Assembly (NCBI GenBank): GCA_016699695.1
Contig: CP065006.1
Location: 3,348,001 to 3,412,000 of the forward strand
Source: Bacteroidota bacterium
GTDB taxonomy: Bacteria > Bacteroidota > Bacteroidia > Bacteroidales > UBA10428
Direction of reading: 5' to 3'
DNA: 64,000 nucleotides
Made by a program: the position numbers and the translations under genes. Positions 45,182 through 53,452 of this stretch are shown piece by piece; position 1 is the first letter of the stretch; the number at the start of each line of letters is the position of its first letter. The notes beneath the pieces were generated by a model, which was not told the origin of the DNA, ran no database searches, and saw nothing but the letters and a program-made list of their open reading frames with translations.

Positions 45182-46411
45182 ATGAATGTCATGGAAGAAT
45201 TAATATATTCGATAAACACACTCTGGGTTTTAATTGCGGCGGCTCTGGTGTTTTTTATGCAAGCCGGCTTTGCCCTTGTTGAGGCAGGATTCACGCGTTC
45301 GAAGAACACGGCGAACATTCTGATGAAAAACTTAATGGATTTTGTAATTGGTACCATTGCCTTTTGGCTGGTAGGATTTGGAATTATGTTTGGTGCTAAA
45401 AATGGTTTCTGGGGCGGAATCGACCTCTTTACCCAAAATACCTATCGTTCTGATATGCCCGATTTGGCGTTTTTAATCTTTCAAACTGTGTTTGCTGCCA
45501 CAGCCGCTACCATCGTTTCGGGTGCTATGGCAGAGAGGACTAAATTTAACGCTTATCTAATCTACAGTGCAATAATTACTCTTATCATCTATCCTGTTTC
45601 TGGCCATTGGGCCTGGGGTGGTGGATGGCTCTCTACTTTAGCTGTTCCTTTTCAGGATTTTGCTGGTTCCACTGTAGTTCACTCTGTAGGTGGATGGGTG
45701 GCCATGGTAGGCGCATTGATTTTAGGACCCCGTATTGGTAAATATGGACCTGATGGAAAGACCAAGGCTATTCCCGGCCATAATTTAGCAATGGCTAGTT
45801 TGGGTGTCTTTATTCTTTGGATTGGTTGGTTTGGTTTTAACCCTGGTTCGCAGCTTGCTATTGCTGGTACTAGCAATGCAGCCGCTGTTTCTTTAATCTT
45901 CGTAACAACCAACATTGCTGCCGCTGGTGGTGCACTTTCAACTCTTCTTTTTATGTGGTTGAAATACAAAAAACCTCCTTTGAGTATGACATTGAACGGT
46001 GCTTTGGCAGGTCTTGTGGCCATAACAGCTGGTTGTAATGCTGTAACACCTGGTGGTGCACTTGTAATTGGTCTATTGGCTGGTGTGCTGGTGGTACTCT
46101 CTGTTGAATTCTTTGACAAAGTAGTTAAAATTGATGACCCTGTGGGTGCAATATCTGTACACGGTGTGTGCGGTTCATTTGGTACCCTTATGGTTGGTTT
46201 CTTCTCTACTTCCGGAGGTATTCTGTACGGACATGATGCAGGTCTGCTCACTTCTCAGGCTATCGGTGTTGTATCGGTAGCAATATGGGCCATTGCCGTG
46301 TCACTTGTACTGTTTACCATTCTTAAATACACCAATGGTTTACGTGTCTCCCGCCGTATCGAGGAAGAAGGTCTGGATGTTTACGAGCATGGCGAAAGTG
46401 CTTACAATTAA
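45182..46411 (+). CDS. amt: Ammonium transporter Amt
   Basis: 409-residue membrane protein with eleven helices. The twin histidines of the conducting pore are present: His167 in STVVHSVGGW and His327 in ISVHGVCGSFG. The conserved AERTKFNAY and the GPRIGKYGPDGKTKAIPGHN loop are also in place. It carries ammonium or ammonia across the inner membrane. The C-terminal cytoplasmic tail (GLRVSRRIEEEGLDVYEHGESAY) is the standard regulatory tail that contacts P-II and the pore. Start could be the first or fourth codon. Closed by a terminator. Confidence 0.97.
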   Translation: MNVMEELIYSINTLWVLIAAALVFFMQAGFALVEAGFTRSKNTANILMKNLMDFVIGTIAFWLVGFGIMFGAKNGFWGGIDLFTQNTYRSDMPDLAFLIFQTVFAATAATIVSGAMAERTKFNAYLIYSAIITLIIYPVSGHWAWGGGWLSTLAVPFQDFAGSTVVHSVGGWVAMVGALILGPRIGKYGPDGKTKAIPGHNLAMASLGVFILWIGWFGFNPGSQLAIAGTSNAAAVSLIFVTTNIAAAGGALSTLLFMWLKYKKPPLSMTLNGALAGLVAITAGCNAVTPGGALVIGLLAGVLVVLSVEFFDKVVKIDDPVGAISVHGVCGSFGTLMVGFFSTSGGILYGHDAGLLTSQAIGVVSVAIWAIAVSLVLFTILKYTNGLRVSRRIEEEGLDVYEHGESAYN

Positions 46412-46435
46412 TCTCCCCGTTTTGCATATACAAAG

Positions 46436-46473
46436 AAAGCCGCTTCCTTTGCAGGAGCGGCTTTCGCTTTTTA
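46436..46473 (+). terminator. Terminator of the ammonium operon
   Basis: Inverted repeat AAAGCCGCTtCC / GGaGCGGCTTT with a short loop, then CGCTTTTTA on the plus strand. It lies between amt and the converging trpB2-type gene. Confidence 0.85.
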
Positions 46474-46504
46474 GGGTAAACCAAATTTTACTTATTTGAT
46501 TCTA

Positions 46505-47881
46505 CTATTGAGGTACTGGGTGGGTTGCTTTTACTTCTGCCAACAATTTTTGAATTTCTGCTTCTGACATTTCGTGTTTGGTGAGCTGTCCACTCAGGAA
46601 TTTATCGTAACCAACCAGGTCCATCATTCCGTGGCCACTTAATCCAAAAAGTATTACCTTCTCTTTGCCTTCGAGTCTTGCTTTTTCTGCTTCGCGAATG
46701 GTGGCGGCAATGGCATGGGTAGTTTCCGGTGCGGGTATAATGCCCTCGGTACGTGCAAAGAGTATTCCGGCATTGTAACACTCAATCTGGTCGATGGCAA
46801 CAGGGTTCATCAGTCCATCTTCCACAGCCCTCGAAACCAGAGGAGCCATTCCGTGGTACCTTAATCCTCCGGCATGTATTGGGGCAGGAATAAATCCCGA
46901 TCCCAGGCTATGCATAGCCAGCAAGGGGGTCATTTTTGCGGTATCGCCATGGTCGTAGACATAGGGCCCACGGGTGAGGGTGGGACAGGAGGTAGGTTCG
47001 GCAGGGATGATATCGATTTTGGCTCCATGAATTTTATCGGCAGCAAAGGGAAATGCAAGTCCGGCAAAGTTGCTGCCTCCTCCGGCGCAACCTATTACCA
47101 CATCGGGTTGTTTTTCGCCAAAGAGTGCCAGCTGTTTTTTCGATTCCAAACCAATAATGGTCTGGTGCAACATTACATGGTTTAATACACTGCCCAGGGT
47201 GTAGCGGGTTTGTCCGGTGGGGTCGCTTACGGCAGCCTCAATGGCTTCGCTGATGGCGATTCCCAATGACCCTGGAGTATCGGGCATTTCAGCCAAAATT
47301 TTTCGACCAAAGTTTGTTTCGTTACTGGGACTGGCTACACATTGCCCACCCCAGGTTTGCATCATAAGCTTGCGAAAAGGTTTTTGGTCGAAACTGATAC
47401 GTACCATAAAAACCTTGCATTCAAGTCCAATAAGTGAACATGCAAATGAAAGGGCACTACCCCATTGTCCGGCGCCGGTTTCGGTGGTGAGCCTTTTAAT
47501 ACCAAACTGTTTGTTGTACCAGGCTTGTGGAATGGCCGTGTTGGGTTTATGGCTCCCGGCCGGCGATACACTTTCGTTTTTATAATAAATACGGGCTGGT
47601 GTTTTCAGGGCGGCTTCCAGGCTATAGGCGCGGTGAAGCGGTGTAGGTCGCCATTTAGCCAGCAGGGCTAGCACTTCTTCCGGAATATCAATCCAACGGC
47701 TGGTGCTCATTTCCTGTTCAATCAGGTTCATTGGGAATACTGCTGCCAGCATATCGGGCGAAATGGGATGTCCATCGGGTCCCAGGGGTGGTTTCACCCC
47801 ACCTGGTAAATCGGCTGCAATGTTATACCATTGCCGGGGCATATCCTCTTCGCTTAGGAAAATTTTAGTTGTTTTTGGCAT
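46505..47881 (-). CDS. trpB: Tryptophan synthase beta chain, TrpB2 type
   Basis: 458 residues, longer than the usual 390-400 of TrpB1, and with the TrpB2 form throughout (RPTPLHRAYSLE, KNESVSPAGSHKPNTA). The pyridoxal-phosphate lysine is Lys112 in GSHKPN, and the phosphate-binding glycine cluster is GCAGGGSNFAG. It condenses indole with serine to tryptophan. TrpB2 proteins work without TrpA, acting as free-indole scavengers or alongside a TrpB1. No trp operon genes are adjacent. A very good promoter precedes it. Confidence 0.93.
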   Translation of the reverse strand: MPKTTKIFLSEEDMPRQWYNIAADLPGGVKPPLGPDGHPISPDMLAAVFPMNLIEQEMSTSRWIDIPEEVLALLAKWRPTPLHRAYSLEAALKTPARIYYKNESVSPAGSHKPNTAIPQAWYNKQFGIKRLTTETGAGQWGSALSFACSLIGLECKVFMVRISFDQKPFRKLMMQTWGGQCVASPSNETNFGRKILAEMPDTPGSLGIAISEAIEAAVSDPTGQTRYTLGSVLNHVMLHQTIIGLESKKQLALFGEKQPDVVIGCAGGGSNFAGLAFPFAADKIHGAKIDIIPAEPTSCPTLTRGPYVYDHGDTAKMTPLLAMHSLGSGFIPAPIHAGGLRYHGMAPLVSRAVEDGLMNPVAIDQIECYNAGILFARTEGIIPAPETTHAIAATIREAEKARLEGKEKVILFGLSGHGMMDLVGYDKFLSGQLTKHEMSEAEIQKLLAEVKATHPVPQ

Positions 47882-47927
47882 AGCTTATTTTTGAAGGGTT
47901 TGTTGATATGATTTTTGTCATGTACTA

Positions 47928-47958
47928 CAAATATACTTTTCCTCTCCGAATTTGCAAA
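47928..47958 (-). promoter_or_regulatory. Consensus Bacteroidetes promoter of trpB2
   Basis: On the minus strand TTTG (47958-47955), exactly 19 bases, TATATTTG (47935-47928). Both boxes and the spacing match the Bacteroides sigma-ABfr consensus, and the predicted start lies about 40 bases before the ATG. This is the best promoter in the window. Confidence 0.7.
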
Positions 47959-48084
47959 TATTCACTCTCTATCTAATGGAGAGGTGTTTTATCAGTCATT
48001 CTTTTTCAAGCTAAAAAGTTTTCACGATCAATACGTGTTCGAGGCGCTTTGTTTGTTATAGGTATAAAAGCAATTGCTAATTTT

Positions 48085-48693
48085 ATGGCTGCAACCAACA
48101 CAATACAGGTGGAACAGGAAATTCTTATTAGGCATCTGAAAGAAGGCAGTGAAACGGCTTACGAAATTCTTTTTAAGGAATATTACCTTCGTTTGGTGAT
48201 GTATGCCCACAGGTTCTTGGGCGATGTTGAACTCTCGAAAGAGCTTGTGCAGGATTTATTTGTAACACTATTTGAGAAACGAGAAAGCTTGCATATTCAG
48301 TCCTCACTGGCTTCTTACCTGTATAAAGCAGTTCATAACCGGAGTCTCAATTATTTACAGGCACAAAAAAGTAAGATGAATTATGCTAACCATATATTAA
48401 GTAATTCCGAAACTATGGACAATAGCATAGAACAGGAAATGGGGCGAACCGAGCTGGAATCGGCTTTGCTGGAGGCTATTGGAGCATTGCCCGAACGGTG
48501 CAGATTAATTTTTAAACTTAACCGGTTCGATGGACTTTCGAATTCAGAAATTGCCCAAAAGCTGGCACTGTCGAAACGTACGGTCGAAACGCAAATCAGT
48601 AAGGCTATCAAATTGTTGCGCGTAAGGCTGATGCCATACATGACAGCCTCTTTGATACTTTGGGCTGTCGGATTTATTAGTTATTTATATTAA
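48085..48693 (+). CDS. ECF RNA polymerase sigma factor (Bacteroidetes expansion type)
   Basis: 202 residues from ATG 48085; an in-frame start at 48049 adds 12 less typical residues. Region 2 (about 15-80, EILFKEYYLRLVMYAHRFLGD, ELVQDLFVTLFEKR) and region 4 (about 125-185, LPERCRLIFKLNRFDGLSNSEIAQKLALSKRTVETQISKA) are both complete. The last 17 residues are strongly hydrophobic, as seen in some Bacteroidetes ECF sigmas. The next gene is a FecR-type anti-sigma, 20 bases on, then an STN protein, so this sigma is probably held inactive at the membrane until a signal arrives. Confidence 0.9.
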   Translation: MAATNTIQVEQEILIRHLKEGSETAYEILFKEYYLRLVMYAHRFLGDVELSKELVQDLFVTLFEKRESLHIQSSLASYLYKAVHNRSLNYLQAQKSKMNYANHILSNSETMDNSIEQEMGRTELESALLEAIGALPERCRLIFKLNRFDGLSNSEIAQKLALSKRTVETQISKAIKLLRVRLMPYMTASLILWAVGFISYLY

Positions 48694-48713
48694 AATGATT
48701 AAATTATCGAGCA

Positions 48714-49631
48714 ATGAAAACGATTCATATTAACACAGAAAAAATAAAGGAGAACAGGGAGAAAGCAGATCGCCTGATTGACACCACGCCCGACCTGAAG
48801 CCCTTTGAAGGTATCGATGTGGAAGCCGACTGGAAAAAAGTAAAGGCACGCATGGGCTTGTCTCCACGCATGAATCGTATTCCCCTGCCACGATATCTGC
48901 TGCGCATTGCGGCCATTTTGGTAATGGCGCTTGGATTGGTATATCTGTTCAACCTGCTGATAAAAGAAATCCCCACCCAGCCTGAGTCTGATTATTACCA
49001 GTTGGTTGCACAGAATGGCAATCGGCTTGTAAACCTGCCCGATGGTTCGGTGGTTACACTGAAAGCACATTCGGAATTGTTGTATAACAGCCAGTTTGGA
49101 AAAGAAAACCGCGATGTAATTCTCGAGGGTGAAGCCTTTTTCGAAGTGCATCGTAACGAGGCTGTCCCTTTCAAAGTATTTGCTTCGGAAGCTACCATAG
49201 AAGTATTGGGTACTGCCTTCAATGTAAAATCTACAAACGAAGTTGTTGAAGTGGGAGTTGTAACCGGACATGTGGCTATGTTTGAAACGGCCAACAAGAA
49301 AAACCGCACAGAGCTTTTGAGAAACGAGATGGGAACCTTTCTTGTCGACCAAAAACAAATTCAGGATAAGGAAGCTTTCAATGCCAATGCATTGGCGTGG
49401 CGGACAGGCATATTGGAATTCCGTCAGGCACCGCTTCACGAAGTTTTTATTACTCTTGCCGAATGCTACGACAAAAAATTGGAACTTAATCTGCAGCATG
49501 AACTCACTGAGACCTTAACCGCTACGTTCCGCAATCAGTCTTTGGAGGATATTTTTGAAATGATCGATTTAAGCACCATGCAAACTTTTAATTACCAACT
49601 CGATTCGAACCGGATATTTATCAGCAATTAA
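48714..49631 (+). CDS. FecR-family anti-sigma factor
   Basis: 305 residues. A cytoplasmic N-terminus (1-58) binds sigma, a single membrane helix spans about 61-83, and a periplasmic FecR domain (about 95-195, VNLPDGSVVTLKAHSELLY, DVILEGEAFFEVHR) and DUF4974-like C-terminal part (about 220-305) follow. In the FecR pathway, an outer-membrane receptor contacts this periplasmic part through its STN domain and releases the sigma. Its stop overlaps the start of the STN-domain gene by one base. Confidence 0.93.
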   Translation: MKTIHINTEKIKENREKADRLIDTTPDLKPFEGIDVEADWKKVKARMGLSPRMNRIPLPRYLLRIAAILVMALGLVYLFNLLIKEIPTQPESDYYQLVAQNGNRLVNLPDGSVVTLKAHSELLYNSQFGKENRDVILEGEAFFEVHRNEAVPFKVFASEATIEVLGTAFNVKSTNEVVEVGVVTGHVAMFETANKKNRTELLRNEMGTFLVDQKQIQDKEAFNANALAWRTGILEFRQAPLHEVFITLAECYDKKLELNLQHELTETLTATFRNQSLEDIFEMIDLSTMQTFNYQLDSNRIFISN

Positions 49632-51163
49632 TGTACAAACGAAATCTGATATGCTTCCTTTGGCTTCTATGGATCGTATCCCTTCCATTGGGTGCCCAGA
49701 ACGTGCTTAACCAAAGTCTAACTATCAGTTTCGAAAAAGGCACAGTTTTTTCTTACCTCGATACCATTCAGAAGCAAACCGGAATTAGCTTTGTTTATTC
49801 CGATGCATTAAACCCCAGCACCATGGTGGAGATAGAGAACGGCACTTATCAGGTAGTCCAGTTGCTCGATCGTTTGTTTCCGGCACAAGAGGTAAAGTAT
49901 ATCGTGCGTGGCAATCTGGTAGTGCTATCGCCGCAGGGTACCGGAAATATTTCGCCCGGAAAAATTGTAATCAGAGGAAAGGTTGTAGACAGAAAGGAGA
50001 ATGCTGTTCCTTTTGCCACCGTCTTTTTCTCTCAGCGCAGCATGGGAACCATTACCAACGCCGATGGGGAATTTCGAATGGTAATTCCTGAAGAATATAC
50101 CAGCGATACCTTACTGGTAAGCAGCATGGGGTACCTAACCAGCAAGCTGATGCCCGAAGAATGGTTAACCAGTATGCTGATGGTGGAGCTTACAACAGCC
50201 ACCGTGCCTATTAAAGAAGTGATTATACGTCCTGGCAATGCCCTTTCGCTGGTGTTAGCCTCTTACAAGGCCAGAAAGGAAAATCACCCCACAGAGAATC
50301 GCTACATGACCGCTTTTTTTCGCGAATCGTCGAAACAAAACGATGAGTATATTTCGCTCAGCGAGGCATTGGTAGAGATTAACAAAACATCCTACATAAG
50401 CCAGGCCGACGACCAGATCCGGTTTGTAAAGGGCCGTAAGGGAACCAACATCAGCCAATCGGAACTGGTAAACCTGGTGGTGGAAGGAGGTTTGTACAAT
50501 GGTCTGAGGCTCGATGTGGCTAAATACAGCAGTTACTTTTACAGCGAAGAAGCTGGGCAGGAATGCGAATACCGCATGCTTCCGACCGTGATGTATAAAA
50601 ACCAGCAGACCTATGTCATTGGCTTTCGACCCAAAGAGGGTGTGCAATACCCAGGTTATTCCGGCAAGCTATATCTCGATTCTGAAAGCCTTGCCCTGGT
50701 AAGAGCCGAATTTGAACTCGACCCATCGGGATTAAAGTATGCCCGTTCGCTGCTAGTGAAAAAGACCCCCCGGAATTACCGTGCCGATCCGGAGTTTGCG
50801 TGTTATACGGTAGAATATCGCTATTATAACCAAACCTGGAACCTGCAGTATGCACGCACCGAATTCGGAATTAAAGTGAAGAAATTACGTGGCAAAGACA
50901 ACAAAGGCTTTTCGTGTAACTTTACTTCCTCTTCGGAGTTTGTAATTACCAATATGGCCGATACAACTCTAAAGCACATTCCTTTTAAGGAAACCTCACG
51001 GCCGGACGATGTACTGGCCCGACAGGTAGAAACTACAACACCCGGATACTGGCTAAACGATAACGTTATTTTACCTGAGGAACCTTTGTTACAAACTATT
51101 CAACGCCTGCAGGAAAAAGGAGCAATCCCCGAAAGCAAAAACTATCCTTCAGTGATCGAATAA
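49631..51163 (+). CDS. STN and carboxypeptidase-regulatory-like domain protein (no receptor barrel)
   Basis: 510 residues. Signal peptide 1-22, then an STN (secretin/TonB short N-terminal) domain (about 50-100), a CarboxypepD_reg-like Ig-type domain (about 114-190, IVIRGKVVDRKENAVPFATV, GEFRMVIP), and a C-terminal region of about 310 residues with no recognised family. TonB-dependent receptors in these operons carry the first two domains but continue with a plug and a 22-strand barrel; here the protein is far too short for that. The C-terminal part has mixed beta-type sequence (KLYLDSESLALVRAEFELDP). It is co-translated with the anti-sigma gene, so it is probably the signal-sensing partner. 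Confidence 0.78.
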   Translation: MYKRNLICFLWLLWIVSLPLGAQNVLNQSLTISFEKGTVFSYLDTIQKQTGISFVYSDALNPSTMVEIENGTYQVVQLLDRLFPAQEVKYIVRGNLVVLSPQGTGNISPGKIVIRGKVVDRKENAVPFATVFFSQRSMGTITNADGEFRMVIPEEYTSDTLLVSSMGYLTSKLMPEEWLTSMLMVELTTATVPIKEVIIRPGNALSLVLASYKARKENHPTENRYMTAFFRESSKQNDEYISLSEALVEINKTSYISQADDQIRFVKGRKGTNISQSELVNLVVEGGLYNGLRLDVAKYSSYFYSEEAGQECEYRMLPTVMYKNQQTYVIGFRPKEGVQYPGYSGKLYLDSESLALVRAEFELDPSGLKYARSLLVKKTPRNYRADPEFACYTVEYRYYNQTWNLQYARTEFGIKVKKLRGKDNKGFSCNFTSSSEFVITNMADTTLKHIPFKETSRPDDVLARQVETTTPGYWLNDNVILPEEPLLQTIQRLQEKGAIPESKNYPSVIE

Positions 51164-51189
51164 ATTAACTCCTTTTAAGCAATCATTTG

Positions 51190-51222
51190 TTGGTTCAGGC
51201 TTCGTCCTTTTTTCTAACTTTG
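51190..51222 (+). promoter_or_regulatory. Promoter of the DPP III gene
   Basis: TTG (51190-51192), 22 bases, TAACTTTG (51215-51222). The -7 box is an exact TAnnTTTG, and the -33 spacing fits the looser TTG consensus of Bacteroidetes. The transcript would start about ten bases before the ATG, so the peptidase can be expressed apart from the sigma operon. Confidence 0.55.
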
Positions 51223-51239
51223 ATTTTTAAACTATTACC

Positions 51240-53288
51240 ATGAACAGAATTTATTTTATTTCTATGCTTATGCTGACCATGCTAATGGGGTGTAAAAATC
51301 CCGACAATACATCTCAAACAACCGACAATTCTTTTAACTACGTACTTGAGCAGTTTGCCGATGTGCGCATACTGCGCTATAAGGTACCCGGTTTCGAATC
51401 GTTAAGCCTGCAGCAAAAAGAGTTAATCTATTACCTTGCCGAAGCTGCAAAATATGGCCGCGATATTTTGTTCGACCAGAATGGCGAATACAACCTGCTG
51501 ATCCGTCGAAACCTCGAAAATATTTATCAGAGTTATTCGGGCGATAAAGCCACTCCCGACTGGAAGGCATTTGAAGTCTACCTGAAGCGAATCTGGTTTG
51601 CCAATGGTATTTACCACCATTATTCGTCCGACAAATTTACTCCTGGTTTTTCAGAAGCTTATTTTAAAGAGCTGGTGGAAAAGTCAGATTCGGCTGGATT
51701 TGCACTTGCACCCGGTAAGAATCTTACCGAAACCCTTGCCCTTATTCAGCTGGTGATGTTCGATTCAACTGTTTGGCCGAAAAAGATTATTCAGGAAGAG
51801 GGAAAAGACATGGTCATTCATTCGGCGGTTAACTTTTATGGCGAAGGAATCACTCAAACAGAGGTAGAGGATTTTTACCAATCGATGAAGAACCCAGACG
51901 ACGAAACCCCTGTATCCTATGGCTTGAATTCGAAAGTACTTAAAGTGGATGGCAAACTCACCGAGGCTACTTGGAAATTGAATGGCATGTATTCACCAGC
52001 CATAGAAAATATTGTGTTCTGGCTCGAAAAAGCTCTTACGGTTGCCGAGAACGACTTGCAGAAATCGACTATCGCGAAACTCATCGAATACTACAAAACC
52101 GGCAACCTGAAAACATGGGATGAATACAATGTGCTTTGGGTGAAGGATACACAGTCGCAAGTGGATGTTGTAAACGGCTTTATCGAAAACTACAACGACC
52201 CGCTTGGGTTGAAAGCAACCTGGGAATCGGTGGTAAATTTTAAAGACATTGAAGCCACCAAGCGTACCGAGATTATCAGCAGTAATGCCCAATGGTTCGA
52301 GGACAATTCGCCTATAAACCCCGAATTTAAAAAGAAAGAGGTGAAAGGTGTAAGTGCCAAAGTAATTACAGTAGCCATGCTTGGCGGCGATTGCTACCCT
52401 GCTACTCCTATTGGTATCAACCTGCCCAATGCCGATTGGATACGCAAGCAACACGGTTCGAAATCGGTAACCATGGAAAACATTACATATGCATATAGCC
52501 AGGCTGACCTGGCAACCGGCGAACTCGAAGAATTCTCGTACAACCAGGAAGAAATGGATCTGGTAAAACAATACGGTCACCTGGCTCATAACCTGCATGT
52601 CGATTTACACGAATGTCTGGGTCATGGTTCGGGACAATTGTTAACTGGTGTAAGTACCGATGCACTTAAAAATTACGGTTCGGCACTCGAAGAAACCCGT
52701 GCCGACTTGTTTGCACTTTATTATGCCATGGATCCCAAAATGGTGGAACTGGGCGTTCAACCCAACCTCGACGTGGCCCGTGCCGAATACATTGCATACA
52801 TCCGCAATGGACTCATGACACAGCTGAAACGCATTGATCCGGGAAAAAACATCGAACAGGCCCACATGCGCAACCGTCAGCTGATTGCCTCGTGGTGCTA
52901 CGAAAAAGGTCTGGAGGAGAAGGTAATTGAAAAAGTGGTGAAGGATGGCAAAACCTATTTTACGGTCAACGATTTTAACAAACTGCGCGACTTGTTTGGG
53001 CAGCTTTTAAAAGAGGTGCAGCGCATTAAATCCGAGGGCGATTACGAGGCTGGTAAAAAACTTGTTGAAAGCTATGGTGTTGTGGTTGACCCGGCACTGC
53101 ATAAAGAAGTACTCGAAAGGTATAAAAAACTCCAGCTTGCACCCTATGCCGGTTTTGTGAACCCCGAATTTGAACTTGTAACCGAGGGAGATAAGATAAT
53201 TGATGTAAAAATAAAATACATCGACAATTATGCCGGGCAAATGATTGGATACAGCAAGCAATATTCAGTTTTACCATCTGTAAATTAG
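51240..53288 (+). CDS. Dipeptidyl peptidase III (M49) lipoprotein
   Basis: 682 residues. The lipobox MGC at 16-18 follows a short signal, so it is a membrane-anchored zinc peptidase. The M49 motifs are HECLGH (His457, Glu458, His462) and EETRAD (zinc-ligand Glu485). DPP III removes dipeptides from the N-terminus of short peptides. The HExxGH-form matches the Bacteroidetes enzymes. It lies 76 bases after the STN-protein gene and has its own promoter. Together with the S9 peptidases at 0.8 and 8.1 kb it suggests a protein-degrading lifestyle. Confidence 0.95.
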   Translation: MNRIYFISMLMLTMLMGCKNPDNTSQTTDNSFNYVLEQFADVRILRYKVPGFESLSLQQKELIYYLAEAAKYGRDILFDQNGEYNLLIRRNLENIYQSYSGDKATPDWKAFEVYLKRIWFANGIYHHYSSDKFTPGFSEAYFKELVEKSDSAGFALAPGKNLTETLALIQLVMFDSTVWPKKIIQEEGKDMVIHSAVNFYGEGITQTEVEDFYQSMKNPDDETPVSYGLNSKVLKVDGKLTEATWKLNGMYSPAIENIVFWLEKALTVAENDLQKSTIAKLIEYYKTGNLKTWDEYNVLWVKDTQSQVDVVNGFIENYNDPLGLKATWESVVNFKDIEATKRTEIISSNAQWFEDNSPINPEFKKKEVKGVSAKVITVAMLGGDCYPATPIGINLPNADWIRKQHGSKSVTMENITYAYSQADLATGELEEFSYNQEEMDLVKQYGHLAHNLHVDLHECLGHGSGQLLTGVSTDALKNYGSALEETRADLFALYYAMDPKMVELGVQPNLDVARAEYIAYIRNGLMTQLKRIDPGKNIEQAHMRNRQLIASWCYEKGLEEKVIEKVVKDGKTYFTVNDFNKLRDLFGQLLKEVQRIKSEGDYEAGKKLVESYGVVVDPALHKEVLERYKKLQLAPYAGFVNPEFELVTEGDKIIDVKIKYIDNYAGQMIGYSKQYSVLPSVN

Positions 53289-53343
53289 AAGGCTAAGGTT
53301 CTAATAAACACTATAGGTATTCCAATCCATTCGAAGTCAGATG

Positions 53344-53378
53344 CCGGAAACCGACTGACTGGTTTTCCGGTATTTTTA
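53344..53378 (+). terminator. Terminator of the DPP III gene
   Basis: Stem CCGGAAACC / GGTTTTCCGG (one bulged T) with an eight-base loop, followed by TATTTTTATT. Confidence 0.8.
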
Positions 53379-53439
53379 TTCCTTTTTAGGAGAGTATAGG
53401 CAGTAAATGCCCGCGAAATATTCTTAATTTTAAAGAAAG

Positions 53440-53447
53440 TAATTTTG
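53440..53447 (+). promoter_or_regulatory. Possible -7 box of amrS
   Basis: TAATTTTG, an exact TAnnTTTG, ending five bases before the ATG. If used, the mRNA would be nearly leaderless; no -33 box is evident. Confidence 0.35.
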
Positions 53448-53452
53448 TTAGC

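Noticed and set aside
45679..46251. A 190-codon minus-strand frame inside amt
   Set aside because: Shadow of the helix-rich amt sequence; proline- and threonine-rich with no family signature.
48699..49499. A 266-codon open frame on the minus strand across the FecR gene
   Set aside because: It lies antisense to a clear FecR-family gene inside an operon, has no recognisable domain and a composition of a shadow frame.
51993..52598. A 201-codon minus-strand frame inside the DPP III gene
   Set aside because: Entirely antisense to a gene with intact zinc motifs; no domain or start support.
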